Of a DNA stretch of 64,000 nucleotides, positions 8,569 through 17,815 are shown one piece after another. This DNA comes from a virus, in the IMG/VR virus record IMGVR_UViG_3300034374_012521, positions 54,057 to 118,056 of that record. One strand, written 5' to 3'. The position numbers and the translations under genes are program-made. Every line of letters begins with the position of its first letter. Within the stretch, counting starts at the first letter, position 1. Below the pieces are notes generated by a model. That model saw nothing but the letters and a program-made list of their open reading frames with translations, was not told the DNA's origin and did not search any database.

Positions 8569-9119
8569 GGGTTAGAAGATTTAAGTCCCAAAAGTTTGTG
8601 ATATCTATGAACATTACAAGACCAATATCTCGGTTTCCATTTTGGCCCAGGTTCAGTACAGCGGTGTCTTGCTCTAAATGACTTTGAAGCTTTTTTATCA
8701 TCGTTTTTTATCCTTTGGCCAGGTTGTCCAAATCTTACCTTTACAACTCTTCCCTCACCGTTTTTTGTGTAAACTGCAAATTTTCGAGTTTCCCCTGGAG
8801 TTCTAAAAGGCTTATTTAACTTTACCTTTCTTCCTTGGTACTCTTCCTCATTGATCTCAAATGGAACATCAAGAATAACCTCTTGACCCCTATAATTAGC
8901 TTTCTCACCAGCATCTGTGCTGATGAGGAAAACATCATCAAGTCCAAGATCAATCTCTTCGTTCAACCAAAGTATCCTAGATTCGTTTATTAGATCCAGC
9001 CAAGAATCTGATTCAATCCGGTAAACGCTTTCCATTAAGGAAAGGCCTTCGTCTAAATGGTACTTAAGAGACTCGCTTATATTGTGGGATGTGTATGATG
9101 TAAAGCTCCTTAATTTCAT
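8562..9119 (-). CDS. Conserved T4-like phage protein with C-terminal His/Cys cluster
   Basis: 185 residues. The C-terminal third is the recognisable part: LysSerPheArgAlaArgHisArgCys, then TyrTrpSerCysAsnValHisArgTyrHis, a small His/Cys cluster that could bind zinc. I know this ending from proteins widespread in T4-like environmental phages, with no assigned function. The N-terminus (MKLRSFTSYTSHNISES) weakly resembles the capsid-targeting peptides. A GATATATAA copy lies only 3 nt before the ATG, unlike the usual 16-20 nt. The gene is coupled to the cupin-like gene downstream. Confidence 0.65.
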   Translation of the reverse strand: MKLRSFTSYTSHNISESLKYHLDEGLSLMESVYRIESDSWLDLINESRILWLNEEIDLGLDDVFLISTDAGEKANYRGQEVILDVPFEINEEEYQGRKVKLNKPFRTPGETRKFAVYTKNGEGRVVKVRFGQPGQRIKNDDKKASKSFRARHRCTEPGPKWKPRYWSCNVHRYHKLLGLKSSNPW

Positions 9120-9122
9120 ACT

Positions 9123-9131
9123 TTATATATC
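9123..9131 (-). promoter_or_regulatory. GATATATAA element at unusual spacing
   Basis: A perfect minus-strand copy, but only 3 nt before the ATG at 9119. If it is a promoter, the transcript would be nearly leaderless or translation would begin further downstream. Confidence 0.3.
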
Positions 9132-9165
9132 GATTAGGTATCGAATAAGGTAGAAATTATAGGGT

Positions 9166-10452
9166 TTATTGAGCAACCGCCTCCTTAGAATTCATCACCT
9201 CAGCTTTCTTTGCAGCTGCTTGTCTATAATGGTCTAAGTTTTTAAGCATCCTTTCTTTCTCGTTAGGAGGCAAATGATTGAAGAAATCCATACGAACTAC
9301 AGCATCCATCTTTTCGAAGGCCAATTCAGGATTACCTGTATGGAAAGCCGCTAGGGCATACTCATCTAAAAGTCTCCATTGCCAAACCTCAGGCTCAACA
9401 AAAAGAATATCTGAGGTCCCAGGGTTTTTTACAGCCATATTTCCATAGGTAAATGAAAGTACCCACCTACCTCTTTCCCTTAGCTTTCTCATGCAATGGA
9501 AAACTGCTTCAAGTCTTTCCGGTCTATATTCCCAAGCTCTAGAGTAAGCTTGGATTACCTCATCTGGATGTCTTCCTAATTGTTCCTTGATTTTACCAAT
9601 CATATACATTGAGTAGTATACTTCTTCCTCCCATCCACCAGCTTCGATTCTTCTCTCATAAGCTTCGATAGCTTTGACCTTTTGGTTAGAATCTCTATAG
9701 CTTTGGGCAAGATAGAACATATACCGTGTGTTTGCAGGCTCATCTTCTAATGCTTTCTCTAGAATTTCTGCATCTTTAGCATATTTCTCCTCAAGTGTAT
9801 TTGCTCTCTTTAGTGGACTAATGTCAGCATTAACGAAACATTTATCTGCAGGTATTTGGTACTGGACTAGAGGTTCCTTTCCAGGTAAATCTAAATACTC
9901 GTGTAGTACACCTTTGTATACCCAATCCTGATCGGACCTGACTATTTGTGCCCTATGGTACTGGAGGTTATTTAGCTTATATAGTATTTGGAAACAATCA
10001 ACTTTTTCTTTTGGCAAATTGCTAAATGGATTAACGCTAGGATTTGCTACCTGGAATGTATCATCAGCATCAATAATCCACCTGTAATCACATTTTCCTT
10101 TTGCAAGCTCAAGACTTTCTGTACGATTGACCTCAAAGTTTACCCATGGTCTTTCGTGGACTTCCCCATCGATACCAAGGTCTTTCATGGTAGAATTAAT
10201 TTCTTCGATAGTATTATCAGAAGAACCTGTATCAACTATAACGTAGTATGAAATGTAAGGAGCAACCTGTGTAAGACATCTTCTAATTGTATCCCCTTCA
10301 TCCTTTACAATCATAACAAGACAGAGAGATATATCCTGCTTAGTTAAATCTAGAGACATCTGTGCAGCATCTTGACTGCTTAGGGTATTGATTTTTTGTG
10401 GTTTTTTAGAAGAAGTGTTTTTAACCTTTTTCTTTTTGCTCTTTGAAGCCAT
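9166..10452 (-). CDS. Family 2 glycosyltransferase fused to TPR-like repeats
   Basis: 428 residues. A Lys-rich N-terminal tail (1-35) precedes a GT-A fold of the SunT-like GT2 type: CysLeuValMetIleValLysAspGluGly at about 42-51, IleValAspThrGlySerSerAspAsnThr near 72-81, and a DxD-type IleAspAlaAspAspThr near 130. The C-terminal half consists of helical repeats with TPR spacing (NTRYMFYLAQSYRD and others). Such enzymes transfer a sugar from a nucleotide-sugar to a protein or glycan acceptor. Target unknown; modification of a virion or host surface protein is inference. A TATAAATA element lies 23 nt upstream, suggesting late expression. Confidence 0.85.
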   Translation of the reverse strand: MASKSKKKKVKNTSSKKPQKINTLSSQDAAQMSLDLTKQDISLCLVMIVKDEGDTIRRCLTQVAPYISYYVIVDTGSSDNTIEEINSTMKDLGIDGEVHERPWVNFEVNRTESLELAKGKCDYRWIIDADDTFQVANPSVNPFSNLPKEKVDCFQILYKLNNLQYHRAQIVRSDQDWVYKGVLHEYLDLPGKEPLVQYQIPADKCFVNADISPLKRANTLEEKYAKDAEILEKALEDEPANTRYMFYLAQSYRDSNQKVKAIEAYERRIEAGGWEEEVYYSMYMIGKIKEQLGRHPDEVIQAYSRAWEYRPERLEAVFHCMRKLRERGRWVLSFTYGNMAVKNPGTSDILFVEPEVWQWRLLDEYALAAFHTGNPELAFEKMDAVVRMDFFNHLPPNEKERMLKNLDHYRQAAAKKAEVMNSKEAVAQ

Positions 10453-10475
10453 AGAAACTAAATAATTGTCGTTTC

Positions 10476-10483
10476 TATTTATA
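10476..10483 (-). promoter_or_regulatory. T4-type late promoter consensus TATAAATA
   Basis: An exact match to the T4 late promoter octamer on the minus strand, ending 23 nt before the ATG of the glycosyltransferase gene, in the gap between genes. Confidence 0.55.
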
Positions 10484-10508
10484 CCCCAAATGTTAGAAAA
10501 ATTTCACC

Positions 10509-11210
10509 TTATCCCCGGGCCAATGAGGTAATTCTTTCTAATATTAGTTCGTCATTTAGAGTCAAAGAAAAGTCTCCGACAGCTTTAAGGTTCTTTTCCT
10601 TTTTTCTAGCAACCAAATCAAGGGTAACAAATCCAGTTTGGTCATCGGGATATTCTATTGCTTTCTTTTTTTCATCTTCGCAAACAGGATCAAAAGCCAT
10701 TCTGCTCATTCCCTTCCCGTTCCAATAAACAAGGGTTAAGTTATCCAATTTACCATCAAGAATCTTAACAACCTGATTTTCCCTTAGACATTCAATTCTT
10801 ATTGTTGATCCACCTCTTTTAAATTTAGTAGAAGGAGTTACCAAAAAATAACCTCTCCCATAAACAAGTCCAGGTACAGTATTATTTTTTGAAGAAAGCA
10901 AAGGTAGAGAGCCTTGGAATCTGTGTCTTTTAAATCTAATTCCAAGTTCCATAAAAAGCTTTTCTATAATGGGAATTAAATCCTCTACATCGGTCTGTGG
11001 TGCATCCAAAATTAGATGTGGGTGCTTACCTCCAATAACTTTGGGCTCTTTAACTTCTATATCAGCAAAATACCTTAGATAATTCAATACTACATCAAGT
11101 ATGGTTTCAAGTTGTTCAATCTCCGATAGATTGACTTTCTTCTTGTACTCTAGCTCAGATTCAACCTTGGCTAAGAAATCATCTACCAATTTCTCGTGAT
11201 GCTTACTCAT
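10509..11210 (-). CDS. Hypothetical protein
   Basis: 233 residues. A helical, charged N-terminal third (about 1-60) is followed by an alpha/beta region with no recognised catalytic motif. No signal peptide or membrane segment. It begins 4 nt after the stop of the gene at 11215-11631, and these with the adenylate kinase form a compact three-gene unit. Function unknown. Confidence 0.65.
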   Translation of the reverse strand: MSKHHEKLVDDFLAKVESELEYKKKVNLSEIEQLETILDVVLNYLRYFADIEVKEPKVIGGKHPHLILDAPQTDVEDLIPIIEKLFMELGIRFKRHRFQGSLPLLSSKNNTVPGLVYGRGYFLVTPSTKFKRGGSTIRIECLRENQVVKILDGKLDNLTLVYWNGKGMSRMAFDPVCEDEKKKAIEYPDDQTGFVTLDLVARKKEKNLKAVGDFSLTLNDELILERITSLARG

Positions 11211-11214
11211 TTTA

Positions 11215-11631
11215 CTATTTTATTCTTTTCCAGGAGAAATCTGTATCTAGCCTAAAGTGCCCAAAGTAGTGGAACTTGTTATTCCACTCTTCAGGAGAAA
11301 TTAGGCTTGCAAAAGTTTCTCCCTTTGAATTTTCATATAGATATATCTCTGATCCAATATGTGCCTCAAAAGACATATTTGAATTCCATACTAGCTCATT
11401 ATCCTCAAATTCCTGTAGAAGCTCAGAAATCTGATCCTTGATCTCCCCTGCTCTTTTGCCAAATTTATGGTTTGAGTGAACTGCAGCACGCTGTTTAAAA
11501 AGTGCTAAACCAGAAACATCTATCTTGGGGGATGATACTGATGTTGCATATGGCTTTAAAAAAGCATCATACTTTTCAGTATCTTCGTTGTATACAATGC
11601 TATCAGGAAGTTTTTTCTTTCCCTTCTTCAT
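11215..11631 (-). CDS. Hypothetical protein
   Basis: 138 residues, basic N-terminus (MKKGKKKLPDS), otherwise mixed alpha/beta with a Trp-rich end. No family is recognised. Its start overlaps the adenylate kinase 3' end by 29 nt (11603-11631), implying translational coupling. Confidence 0.6.
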   Translation of the reverse strand: MKKGKKKLPDSIVYNEDTEKYDAFLKPYATSVSSPKIDVSGLALFKQRAAVHSNHKFGKRAGEIKDQISELLQEFEDNELVWNSNMSFEAHIGSEIYLYENSKGETFASLISPEEWNNKFHYFGHFRLDTDFSWKRIK

Positions 11632-12262
11632 TCTCAGATTTATAAGGAATTCCTATTTTGTCCAGCAACTGTTTATAAACTCTTTCAATTTTTTTAGATG
11701 CATCGACTTTTACAAGTTTCCTACTCTTTTTGTATTTTTTAACCAGAGGAAGTGTTTTTTCTTTGTATTCATTAAATCTTTTGGATATAATCTCTGGATC
11801 CTTATCATCGGCCCTATTTTCCTTTTCAGCCCTTTTCATAATCCTTTGTTTTGCCTTGTCCTCATCAAGTTCCAAATAGATCACGTGGCTAAGACCAACT
11901 CCTAACTTTCCTAGGAGTGAATCTAGCAATTTTATTTGCTTTATATTCCGTGGGAATCCATCAATTATAACACCTCTTTCCAGATCAGCTTTGCCTAATG
12001 CTTTCCTAAGCATTCTTACCATTACCCTATCTGGAATAAACTCTCCCCTTTCAACTGTTTTCTTAAGCTCCTTATCCTTGGAGTTCCTAATTAATTCACC
12101 AGTAGAAATATGAGTGAAATCGTTTCTATCAACAAGCTTCTTTGAAATAGTCCCCTTTCCAGATCCCGGAGGTCCCAGAATAACAAGGATCTCTCCTTGT
12201 TTATCTGGGATTTCTCTTTCGTTTATAGAGATGAAATTTTCAAAGCTACGTACCTTATCCAT
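11603..12262 (-). CDS. adk: Adenylate kinase with capsid-targeting-type N-terminal extension
   Basis: 219 residues. The P-loop GlyProProGlySerGlyLysGlyThr sits at 30-38, followed by the family signatures ThrGlyGlu, AspGlyPheProArg and a short LID region. It would interconvert ATP + AMP and 2 ADP (or act on a related nucleotide). It differs from ordinary adenylate kinases in a roughly 24-residue N-terminal extension, MDKVRSFENFISINE then REIP. This matches the recurring head-targeting pattern with INE as a possible cleavage site. Its neighbours NrdA/NrdB/dUTPase suggest nucleotide metabolism, but the extension suggests packaging in the head. A CATAAATA near-consensus late element lies 13 nt upstream. 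Confidence 0.85.
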   Translation of the reverse strand: MDKVRSFENFISINEREIPDKQGEILVILGPPGSGKGTISKKLVDRNDFTHISTGELIRNSKDKELKKTVERGEFIPDRVMVRMLRKALGKADLERGVIIDGFPRNIKQIKLLDSLLGKLGVGLSHVIYLELDEDKAKQRIMKRAEKENRADDKDPEIISKRFNEYKEKTLPLVKKYKKSRKLVKVDASKKIERVYKQLLDKIGIPYKSENEEGKEKTS

Positions 12263-12278
12263 TATAAAATTTAATTAT

Positions 12279-14750
12279 TTATGAACCACAGGATAAACAA
12301 TCATCCGGGTTGTCCAAGCTACATGTGAGATCGTTCATAGTTTGCTCAGCTAGAGCTTTTAGATCTTCGTTTGCAGCTGTACTCTTCTGCTCAACCATAG
12401 CTGGTTTGGCTGCAGGAGTTTCTTCTACTTTTTTATACTTACTCGTATCAATACCAAGTCCAGAAAGTGCATCTACTGCAGATTTTGTTCTTAGGTAATA
12501 CATACCGGTTTTAAGACCCAATTTCCAAGAATGGAAGTGAGCTGCAGTAAGTTTAGCAGCATTTACTCCTTCTATAAATAGATTTAATGATTGGGATTGA
12601 CAAATGAACTTACCACGATCAGCAGACATTTCAATTAAGTCTTTTTGCTTAATCTCCCAAACTGTTTTATAAATTTCTTTTATGTCGTCTGGAATATTGG
12701 GAATGTTTTGAACCGATCCCTTGTGGATGATAATCAGATTCTTCATATCTTCGTTCCAAAGACCCAAAGAGATTAAATCAGTAACAAGGTGCTTGTTAAT
12801 AATCACATATTCCCCACTTAGTGTTCTTCTTGTATAAATATTAGACGTAAATGGTTCAAAGGCTTCGTTATTACCCATAATTTGGGCTGTTGAAGCTGTT
12901 GGCATAGGAGCAAGTAGCAATGAGTTTCTTACACCATTCTTCATCACATCCTTTCTTAGCTTTTTCCAATCCCATCTTCCAGAAAGATCTTCGTCATTTA
13001 CCTGCCAAAGATTAAATTGGAATTTACCCTCGCTCAATGGTGATCCCTCAAAAGTTTCATAAGCTCCAAATTTCTTAGCAAGATCTTTAGAAGCTGTCAT
13101 TGCTGCGAAGTAAATTGTCTCAAACAATTCAGAGTTAATCTTTCTAGCTTCATCAGACGTAAATGGTATACCCATTGTTGCATAAAGATCAGCTAAGCCC
13201 TGAATTCCAATACCAATTGGGCGGTGTCTCATATTTGATCTTTTAGTCTCTGCCGTAGGATAGAAGTTTACGTCAATTACCCTGTTGAGATTGACAGCAG
13301 TTTGATATGAAACCTCGTATAGGTAATCGTGGTCAACCTCACACTTTCCTCTAGTTATTTTTGATGTTCTTGCATCTGTCGACTTTAAGAACTTATTAAC
13401 TGGTATGGAGGCCAGGTTACAAACTGCTTGTTCGTCCTTATCTGTGTATTCGATAATCTCACAACATAAGTTAGAAGATTTGATGGTCCCTAAATTCTGC
13501 TGATTTGACTTTCTGTTAGCGGAATCTTTGTAAAGAATATAGGGTGTTCCAGTTTCAATCTGGGATTCTATAATCTTTCCCCAAAGTTCCCTAGCTTTAA
13601 TAGTTTTCTTTGCCTTTCCAGCCTCTTCAGCTGCTATGTACATTTCATTAAATTCCTGACCATAAACTTCATGAAGTCCTGGTACCTCGGAAGGAGAAAA
13701 TAAAGACCACGTTTCATCTTTTTCTACCCTTTCCATAAATAAGTCAGAAACCCAGAGAGCAAGGAACAAATCTCTAGCTCTTCTCTCTTCTTTTCCTGTG
13801 TTCTTTCTTAGATCCAAAAAGTCCTCAACGTCAGCGTGCCATGGCTCTAGGTAAATAGCGAAAGATCCTTTCCTTTTACCACCACCTTGATCAACGTATC
13901 TAGCAGTTTCATTGAATACTTTAAGCATAGGTACAATACCATTGGATTTACCGTTTGTACCCCTGATATAAGAGCCAGTTGATCTTACGTTGTGGATAGC
14001 AAGCCCAATACCACCAGCATTCTGAGAAATCATTGCAACATCAGAAAGAGTCTTGTAGATTCCAGGAATCGAATCTTCCTGCATAGTTAAAAGAAAACAG
14101 GAAGATAGCTGTGGTTTTTTAGTACCAGAGTTAAATAGGGTTGGGGTTGCATGTGTCATCATATGAGTTGAGAGAAGCTCGTATGTTTTCAATGCATTTT
14201 TGATATCGTCTCCCCAAATACCTACCGCAACACGCATGTACATATGCTGAGGGGTTTCTGCTGGAATACCGTGCATTTTAAGGAGATAACTTTTTTCAAG
14301 AGTTTTGAACCCAAAATATTCAAAGTTGAAATCCCTATCGTGGATAATTGCAGAATCAAACTTTTTCTTATTCTTCATTATCACCTCGTAGGTTTCATCA
14401 CCAATAAGACCAGCAGGCTTATTCGTCTCTGGATCGATATAAGAATGTAAATCCTCAATCGTTTCAGAAAATTTCTTCTTTGTAGACTTATGCAATCTTG
14501 AAATAGCAATTCTTGCTGCTAGAATAGAATGGTCTGGGTGACTAGGGATGAGTGAAGCTGCAGTTTCAGCAGCTAGATTATCCAACTCTCCAGTCGAAAT
14601 TCCATCATATATTCCAGCGATTACTTTTTGTGAAATGCCCATCCAATCAACAAAGTCGTTGTTAAGGCCATAAGTCATCTTTTTTACGCGGTTAGAAATC
14701 TTATCAAATCTAACCGCTTCTTTGGATCCGTCTCTCTTAGTTACGTACAT
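12279..14750 (-). CDS. nrdA: Ribonucleotide reductase class I alpha subunit
   Basis: 823 residues, full length. An N-terminal ATP-cone (about 1-90, ValThrLysArgAspGly start) indicates allosteric control by ATP/dATP. Catalytic-site motifs are present: SerSerCysPheLeuLeu (first redox Cys), AsnLeuCysCysGluIle (thiyl-radical Cys and Glu), AlaValCysAsnLeuAlaSer (second redox Cys), and GluProPheThrSerAsnIleTyr. The C-terminal tail ends CysLeuSerCysGlySer for thioredoxin/glutaredoxin exchange. It reduces NDPs to dNDPs with NrdB, whose gene ends 19 nt upstream of this start. The dUTPase gene is also upstream, forming a dNTP-supply operon. Confidence 0.96.
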   Translation of the reverse strand: MYVTKRDGSKEAVRFDKISNRVKKMTYGLNNDFVDWMGISQKVIAGIYDGISTGELDNLAAETAASLIPSHPDHSILAARIAISRLHKSTKKKFSETIEDLHSYIDPETNKPAGLIGDETYEVIMKNKKKFDSAIIHDRDFNFEYFGFKTLEKSYLLKMHGIPAETPQHMYMRVAVGIWGDDIKNALKTYELLSTHMMTHATPTLFNSGTKKPQLSSCFLLTMQEDSIPGIYKTLSDVAMISQNAGGIGLAIHNVRSTGSYIRGTNGKSNGIVPMLKVFNETARYVDQGGGKRKGSFAIYLEPWHADVEDFLDLRKNTGKEERRARDLFLALWVSDLFMERVEKDETWSLFSPSEVPGLHEVYGQEFNEMYIAAEEAGKAKKTIKARELWGKIIESQIETGTPYILYKDSANRKSNQQNLGTIKSSNLCCEIIEYTDKDEQAVCNLASIPVNKFLKSTDARTSKITRGKCEVDHDYLYEVSYQTAVNLNRVIDVNFYPTAETKRSNMRHRPIGIGIQGLADLYATMGIPFTSDEARKINSELFETIYFAAMTASKDLAKKFGAYETFEGSPLSEGKFQFNLWQVNDEDLSGRWDWKKLRKDVMKNGVRNSLLLAPMPTASTAQIMGNNEAFEPFTSNIYTRRTLSGEYVIINKHLVTDLISLGLWNEDMKNLIIIHKGSVQNIPNIPDDIKEIYKTVWEIKQKDLIEMSADRGKFICQSQSLNLFIEGVNAAKLTAAHFHSWKLGLKTGMYYLRTKSAVDALSGLGIDTSKYKKVEETPAAKPAMVEQKSTAANEDLKALAEQTMNDLTCSLDNPDDCLSCGS

Positions 14751-14768
14751 GCTTGGTTTATATTTTTT

Positions 14769-15752
14769 TTAGAAGTCTACGTCCATATCGAACGCATTTT
14801 CGGAGGAATTTTTCACTCCAGCTTTTTGGTATTCACCAACTCTCTTTTCAAAGAAGTTAGTCTTACCCTGCAAAGAAATATTTGCCATGAAATCAAATGG
14901 GTTTTCTGTATTGAAAACTTTTGAACATCCAAGATCTACAAGTAATCTATCAGCAACAAACTCTAAGTATTGTTTCATAAGATCTTGATTCATACCAATT
15001 AGCTTAACAGGCAAAGATTCTGTAATAAATTCTTTCTCGATTTCAAGTGCGCTAAGGATAATTTCCTTGATTCTCTCCTCAGGTACTTTATTAGATAAGT
15101 ATTTGTTGTGTAGGAGTACTGCAAAATCACAGTGCATACCTTCGTCTCTCGAAATAAGCTCGTTTGAGAAGCTTAAACCTGGCATTAGCCCACGCTTTTT
15201 AAGCCAGAAGATCGAGCAGAAAGAACCAGAGAAGAATATACCTTCAACTGCTGCGAAAGCAACAAGTCTTTCTTGGAAATGGTCTGATTCAACCCACTTT
15301 AAAGCCCATTCGGCTTTTTTCTTAACTGCTGGTATTGTTTCAATTGCATTGAACAACATTTTCTTCTCAGCAGGATCAGAAATGTAAGTATCTATCAGGA
15401 GGGAATAAGTCTCAGAGTGGATGTTTTCCATCATAATCTGAAAACCGTAAAAGAATTTTGCCTCTGAATATTGAACCTCCCTAACGAAGTTCTCCGCTAA
15501 ATTCTCGTTTACGATACCATCCGATGCAGCAAAGAATGCCAAAACATGCTTGATAAAGTGCCTTTCGTTATCATTCAATTTGTTTCTCCAATCGTCAATA
15601 TCTGCCGAAAGGTCAATTTCTTCTGCTGTCCAGATACAAGCTTCCTGGTTCTTATACATCTCCCAAATTTCCTGGTGTTGGATAGGGAAAATAACAAATC
15701 TATTAGGATTTTCTTGTAAAATCGGTTCCGGTAGCGAATAGTCCTCCTTCAT
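14769..15752 (-). CDS. nrdB: Ribonucleotide reductase class I beta subunit
   Basis: 327 residues. Diiron ligands are visible: Asp78 (AlaSerAspGlyIle), Glu109 and His112 (MetGluAsnIleHisSerGlu), and the later Glu...GluGlyMetHis pair. The radical Tyr is at about 116 (ThrTyrSerLeuLeuIle). Spacing matches E. coli Asp84/Glu115/His118/Tyr122. The PheTyrGlyPheGlnIle...SerGluThrTyrSerLeuLeuIle block is of the eukaryote-like R2 type. It generates the tyrosyl radical used by NrdA and is encoded directly upstream of nrdA. Confidence 0.96.
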   Translation of the reverse strand: MKEDYSLPEPILQENPNRFVIFPIQHQEIWEMYKNQEACIWTAEEIDLSADIDDWRNKLNDNERHFIKHVLAFFAASDGIVNENLAENFVREVQYSEAKFFYGFQIMMENIHSETYSLLIDTYISDPAEKKMLFNAIETIPAVKKKAEWALKWVESDHFQERLVAFAAVEGIFFSGSFCSIFWLKKRGLMPGLSFSNELISRDEGMHCDFAVLLHNKYLSNKVPEERIKEIILSALEIEKEFITESLPVKLIGMNQDLMKQYLEFVADRLLVDLGCSKVFNTENPFDFMANISLQGKTNFFEKRVGEYQKAGVKNSSENAFDMDVDF

Positions 15753-15777
15753 AATTTAACACTTTGTTTTTTTTAAT

Positions 15778-16245
15778 TTAGTAATTGTTTGCCTGTCTTC
15801 GACGGTTTTCCTCGTTCTTGCTCATGTACATGTTGTACATTTCTTGAGCACTCATTCCAATAGAGGCTGCGTAGTTCATAAAAAAATGGAGCATGTCTAC
15901 GATCTCGAATTTACATTCGATTTTATCAGATTCTGATAAATCCGAAAATCTTTTTTCAGAGTAAGAAGAGTAAGCACTTTTCCATTTTTTCCAGATTGCA
16001 TTCCCATTACCATCTTTGATACCACCAAGGGCATCCGTTGCCTCGTGTATCTCGTCGATTAGAGCGTGATTGTTCATATGCCAAAACTCCATAAGTTCTC
16101 TCAAAGTCATCTCTTTGAAGTTATAGCCATAAACGTTCTCCTGGGTTTCTGCCTGAAGATTTAAAATGTCACCTAGAGTATCTTTAGATTCGGGATAAAG
16201 ATTTTTGATCTGTAGGTCTGCACATTGATTATCTGTATTTGCCAT
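15778..16245 (-). CDS. All-alpha dUTP diphosphatase (dUTPase_2/MazG-like)
   Basis: 155 residues, helical. AspGluIleHisGluAlaThrAsp and the later PheGluIleValAspMetLeuHisPhePhe give the E-x-x-E and E-x-x-D metal-binding pairs of the dimeric all-alpha dUTPase/NTP pyrophosphatase superfamily, with a LysTrpLysSer segment between. It would hydrolyse dUTP to dUMP, keeping uracil out of DNA and feeding dTMP synthesis. It sits 25 nt upstream of nrdB. A GATATATAA element occurs about 50 nt before the start. Confidence 0.8.
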   Translation of the reverse strand: MANTDNQCADLQIKNLYPESKDTLGDILNLQAETQENVYGYNFKEMTLRELMEFWHMNNHALIDEIHEATDALGGIKDGNGNAIWKKWKSAYSSYSEKRFSDLSESDKIECKFEIVDMLHFFMNYAASIGMSAQEMYNMYMSKNEENRRRQANNY

Positions 16246-16296
16246 ATTTGTCTTTTTGCAATAGTTTTTTAAAATCCCTTCCCGTCTCTAGGTTTT

Positions 16297-16305
16297 TTAT
16301 ATATC
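16297..16305 (-). promoter_or_regulatory. GATATATAA element upstream of the dUTPase-nrdB-nrdA unit
   Basis: A perfect minus-strand copy in the 97-bp gap between the truncated polymerase gene and the dUTPase gene, 51 nt before the start codon. This is farther than the other copies, so its role is less certain. Confidence 0.35.
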
Positions 16306-16342
16306 AAGTGGGTCCCTAAAGTGCGGTGATTTTAGGAAAATT

Positions 16343-17755
16343 CTATGTTAATTTTTTTAATTGTTTCTCCAATCCGTCAATTTCTATCTGTAACTCAAGC
16401 ATTCTCTTTTTTGTTGCCTTTCTTTTCGAGTATAAGTCCTTAATTATGGTCTTTAAAATCGGGTTTTCGTCATCCCCACCGAAAAGGGCAGTGGAGGATG
16501 TTTTTACCCATCCCTCCTTGGCTTCAGATATATCTTTCCCGAGCTTACCTTTATAAACCTCAGGAGAAATTCCCCACTGCACAATTGTATTTGGATACAG
16601 GGAAGCAAAGTCATAACAAGCAACCCATTCATGTAGTCCCTTGATAGGCTCTTTCACATATCCACCAATAAACTTGACATGACTTTCTTCTTTCCTTTCA
16701 TTCACAAAGACCTGATTCCTCTCCAAGAACTTTTTGAGCATCATAACCTCCGTCGCCCAAACGGGGGAAAGAGCCCTGCTTATTTCAACGCGGTTCAGAT
16801 TAGCTATTTTGAAGTAGGTTAAAAGGGTTTTTAACTTTACATCTATATAGTGAACCAGCGCACAGTCAATTACGTTGTAGAGAATAAATTTAGGGAAGTC
16901 AGACTGGTAGAGGTCCCTTAGGGATCCATCATATACTATCTTCTTTAATCCTGTAGCCTTCTCAGCAACATAATCTAATCTATTGCTCTCCTTGATCTTA
17001 ATTGTCCGATCCCATTTTTTATAGATCTCAAGATAATCGACCATTAGCAAATGCATAGGAAGATTGTTCTTTCCAATAAGCCAGTTAGCTGGCGAAATTA
17101 CCTTTGGATCGATACCAAGTCTCTTAGCTCTATTCACCAAATATGGCCAGTCATACCCAAACCAGTTCCACCCAGTTATCAATGGCATTTTAGGAGCCAG
17201 CTTCTTAAAGAAGGTATAAAGCATATCGTACTCGGATTCGAACTGATGATATTTAAAAGACCATTCATCACCCATTGGCTCAAGATACTCGTTGGTCTTT
17301 TTGTAAATGTCCGCTTGCTCCTCAGCTGAAAGTGGATCAAGTCCTAGAATTATTGATTTACATCTATCTGTTGCAATACCAATTGAAAGTACCTTATTCT
17401 TAGCATTTGCGGTATCCAAAGAATCTCCCATCTCGTCGGTCATTTCAACCTCAATATCCACAAAGTACTTTTTTGGGATCTGAAAATCCCAAAGAGACTT
17501 AGTTAAATCTGGGTCTGCCTCTTCTAGGATTTGAACCATCCTATATTTGTCATACTTCTGTGTTTTTACCTTCCTTACAGACATTCCATCCCAGGACTCC
17601 CAATCAGCTTCTCTTCTCCTATCATTGGGTGAGCATTTTTCCCATATAAACCTCTCATCCTCCGGAACTGGAACATCAACAAAAATTAAATCACCTTCCT
17701 CAGAGAAAGATGATACCTTTAAATAAGTTCCCTTGTTTTCAATATCTACTATCAT
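16343..17755 (-). CDS. 43: Family B DNA polymerase, N-terminal half (T4 gp43-like, split)
   Basis: 470 residues, about half of T4 gp43. The 3'-5' exonuclease is complete: Asp100-Ile-Glu102 (Exo I), Asn197 to Asp202 (Exo II) and Tyr293...Asp297 (Exo III). Polymerase motif A is present, AspPheAlaSerLeuTyrPro at 382-388. The protein stops at residue 470, around the start of the fingers, after a coiled-coil-like tail. Motif B (KxxxNSxYG) and motif C (DTDS) are missing, and the 97 bp to the next gene cannot encode them. The C-terminal half must be a separate gene elsewhere, as reported for gene 43A/43B in some T4-related phages. No frameshift is visible at the end. Confidence 0.92.
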   Translation of the reverse strand: MIVDIENKGTYLKVSSFSEEGDLIFVDVPVPEDERFIWEKCSPNDRRREADWESWDGMSVRKVKTQKYDKYRMVQILEEADPDLTKSLWDFQIPKKYFVDIEVEMTDEMGDSLDTANAKNKVLSIGIATDRCKSIILGLDPLSAEEQADIYKKTNEYLEPMGDEWSFKYHQFESEYDMLYTFFKKLAPKMPLITGWNWFGYDWPYLVNRAKRLGIDPKVISPANWLIGKNNLPMHLLMVDYLEIYKKWDRTIKIKESNRLDYVAEKATGLKKIVYDGSLRDLYQSDFPKFILYNVIDCALVHYIDVKLKTLLTYFKIANLNRVEISRALSPVWATEVMMLKKFLERNQVFVNERKEESHVKFIGGYVKEPIKGLHEWVACYDFASLYPNTIVQWGISPEVYKGKLGKDISEAKEGWVKTSSTALFGGDDENPILKTIIKDLYSKRKATKKRMLELQIEIDGLEKQLKKLT

Positions 17756-17797
17756 GGAATAAAATTTGAGAGTATAACTTTGACGTAAATCGCAAAA

Positions 17798-17806
17798 GAT
17801 ATATAC
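17798..17806 (+). promoter_or_regulatory. Late-promoter-like GATATATAC element (plus strand)
   Basis: In the 60-bp divergent gap between the polymerase gene (minus) and the small gene at 17816 (plus), one mismatch from GATATATAA, 9 nt before the ATG. It probably drives the two-gene lysis unit. Confidence 0.4.
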
Positions 17807-17815
17807 AACATACTT

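Noticed and set aside
8510-8701. Overlapping 63-residue frame
   Set aside because: It is a shadow of the two coupled genes at 8287-8568 and 8562-9119.
16306-16342. Terminator after the polymerase fragment
   Set aside because: A weak CCTAAA/TTTAGG pairing is present, but it has no clear T-run and low stability, so I did not call it.
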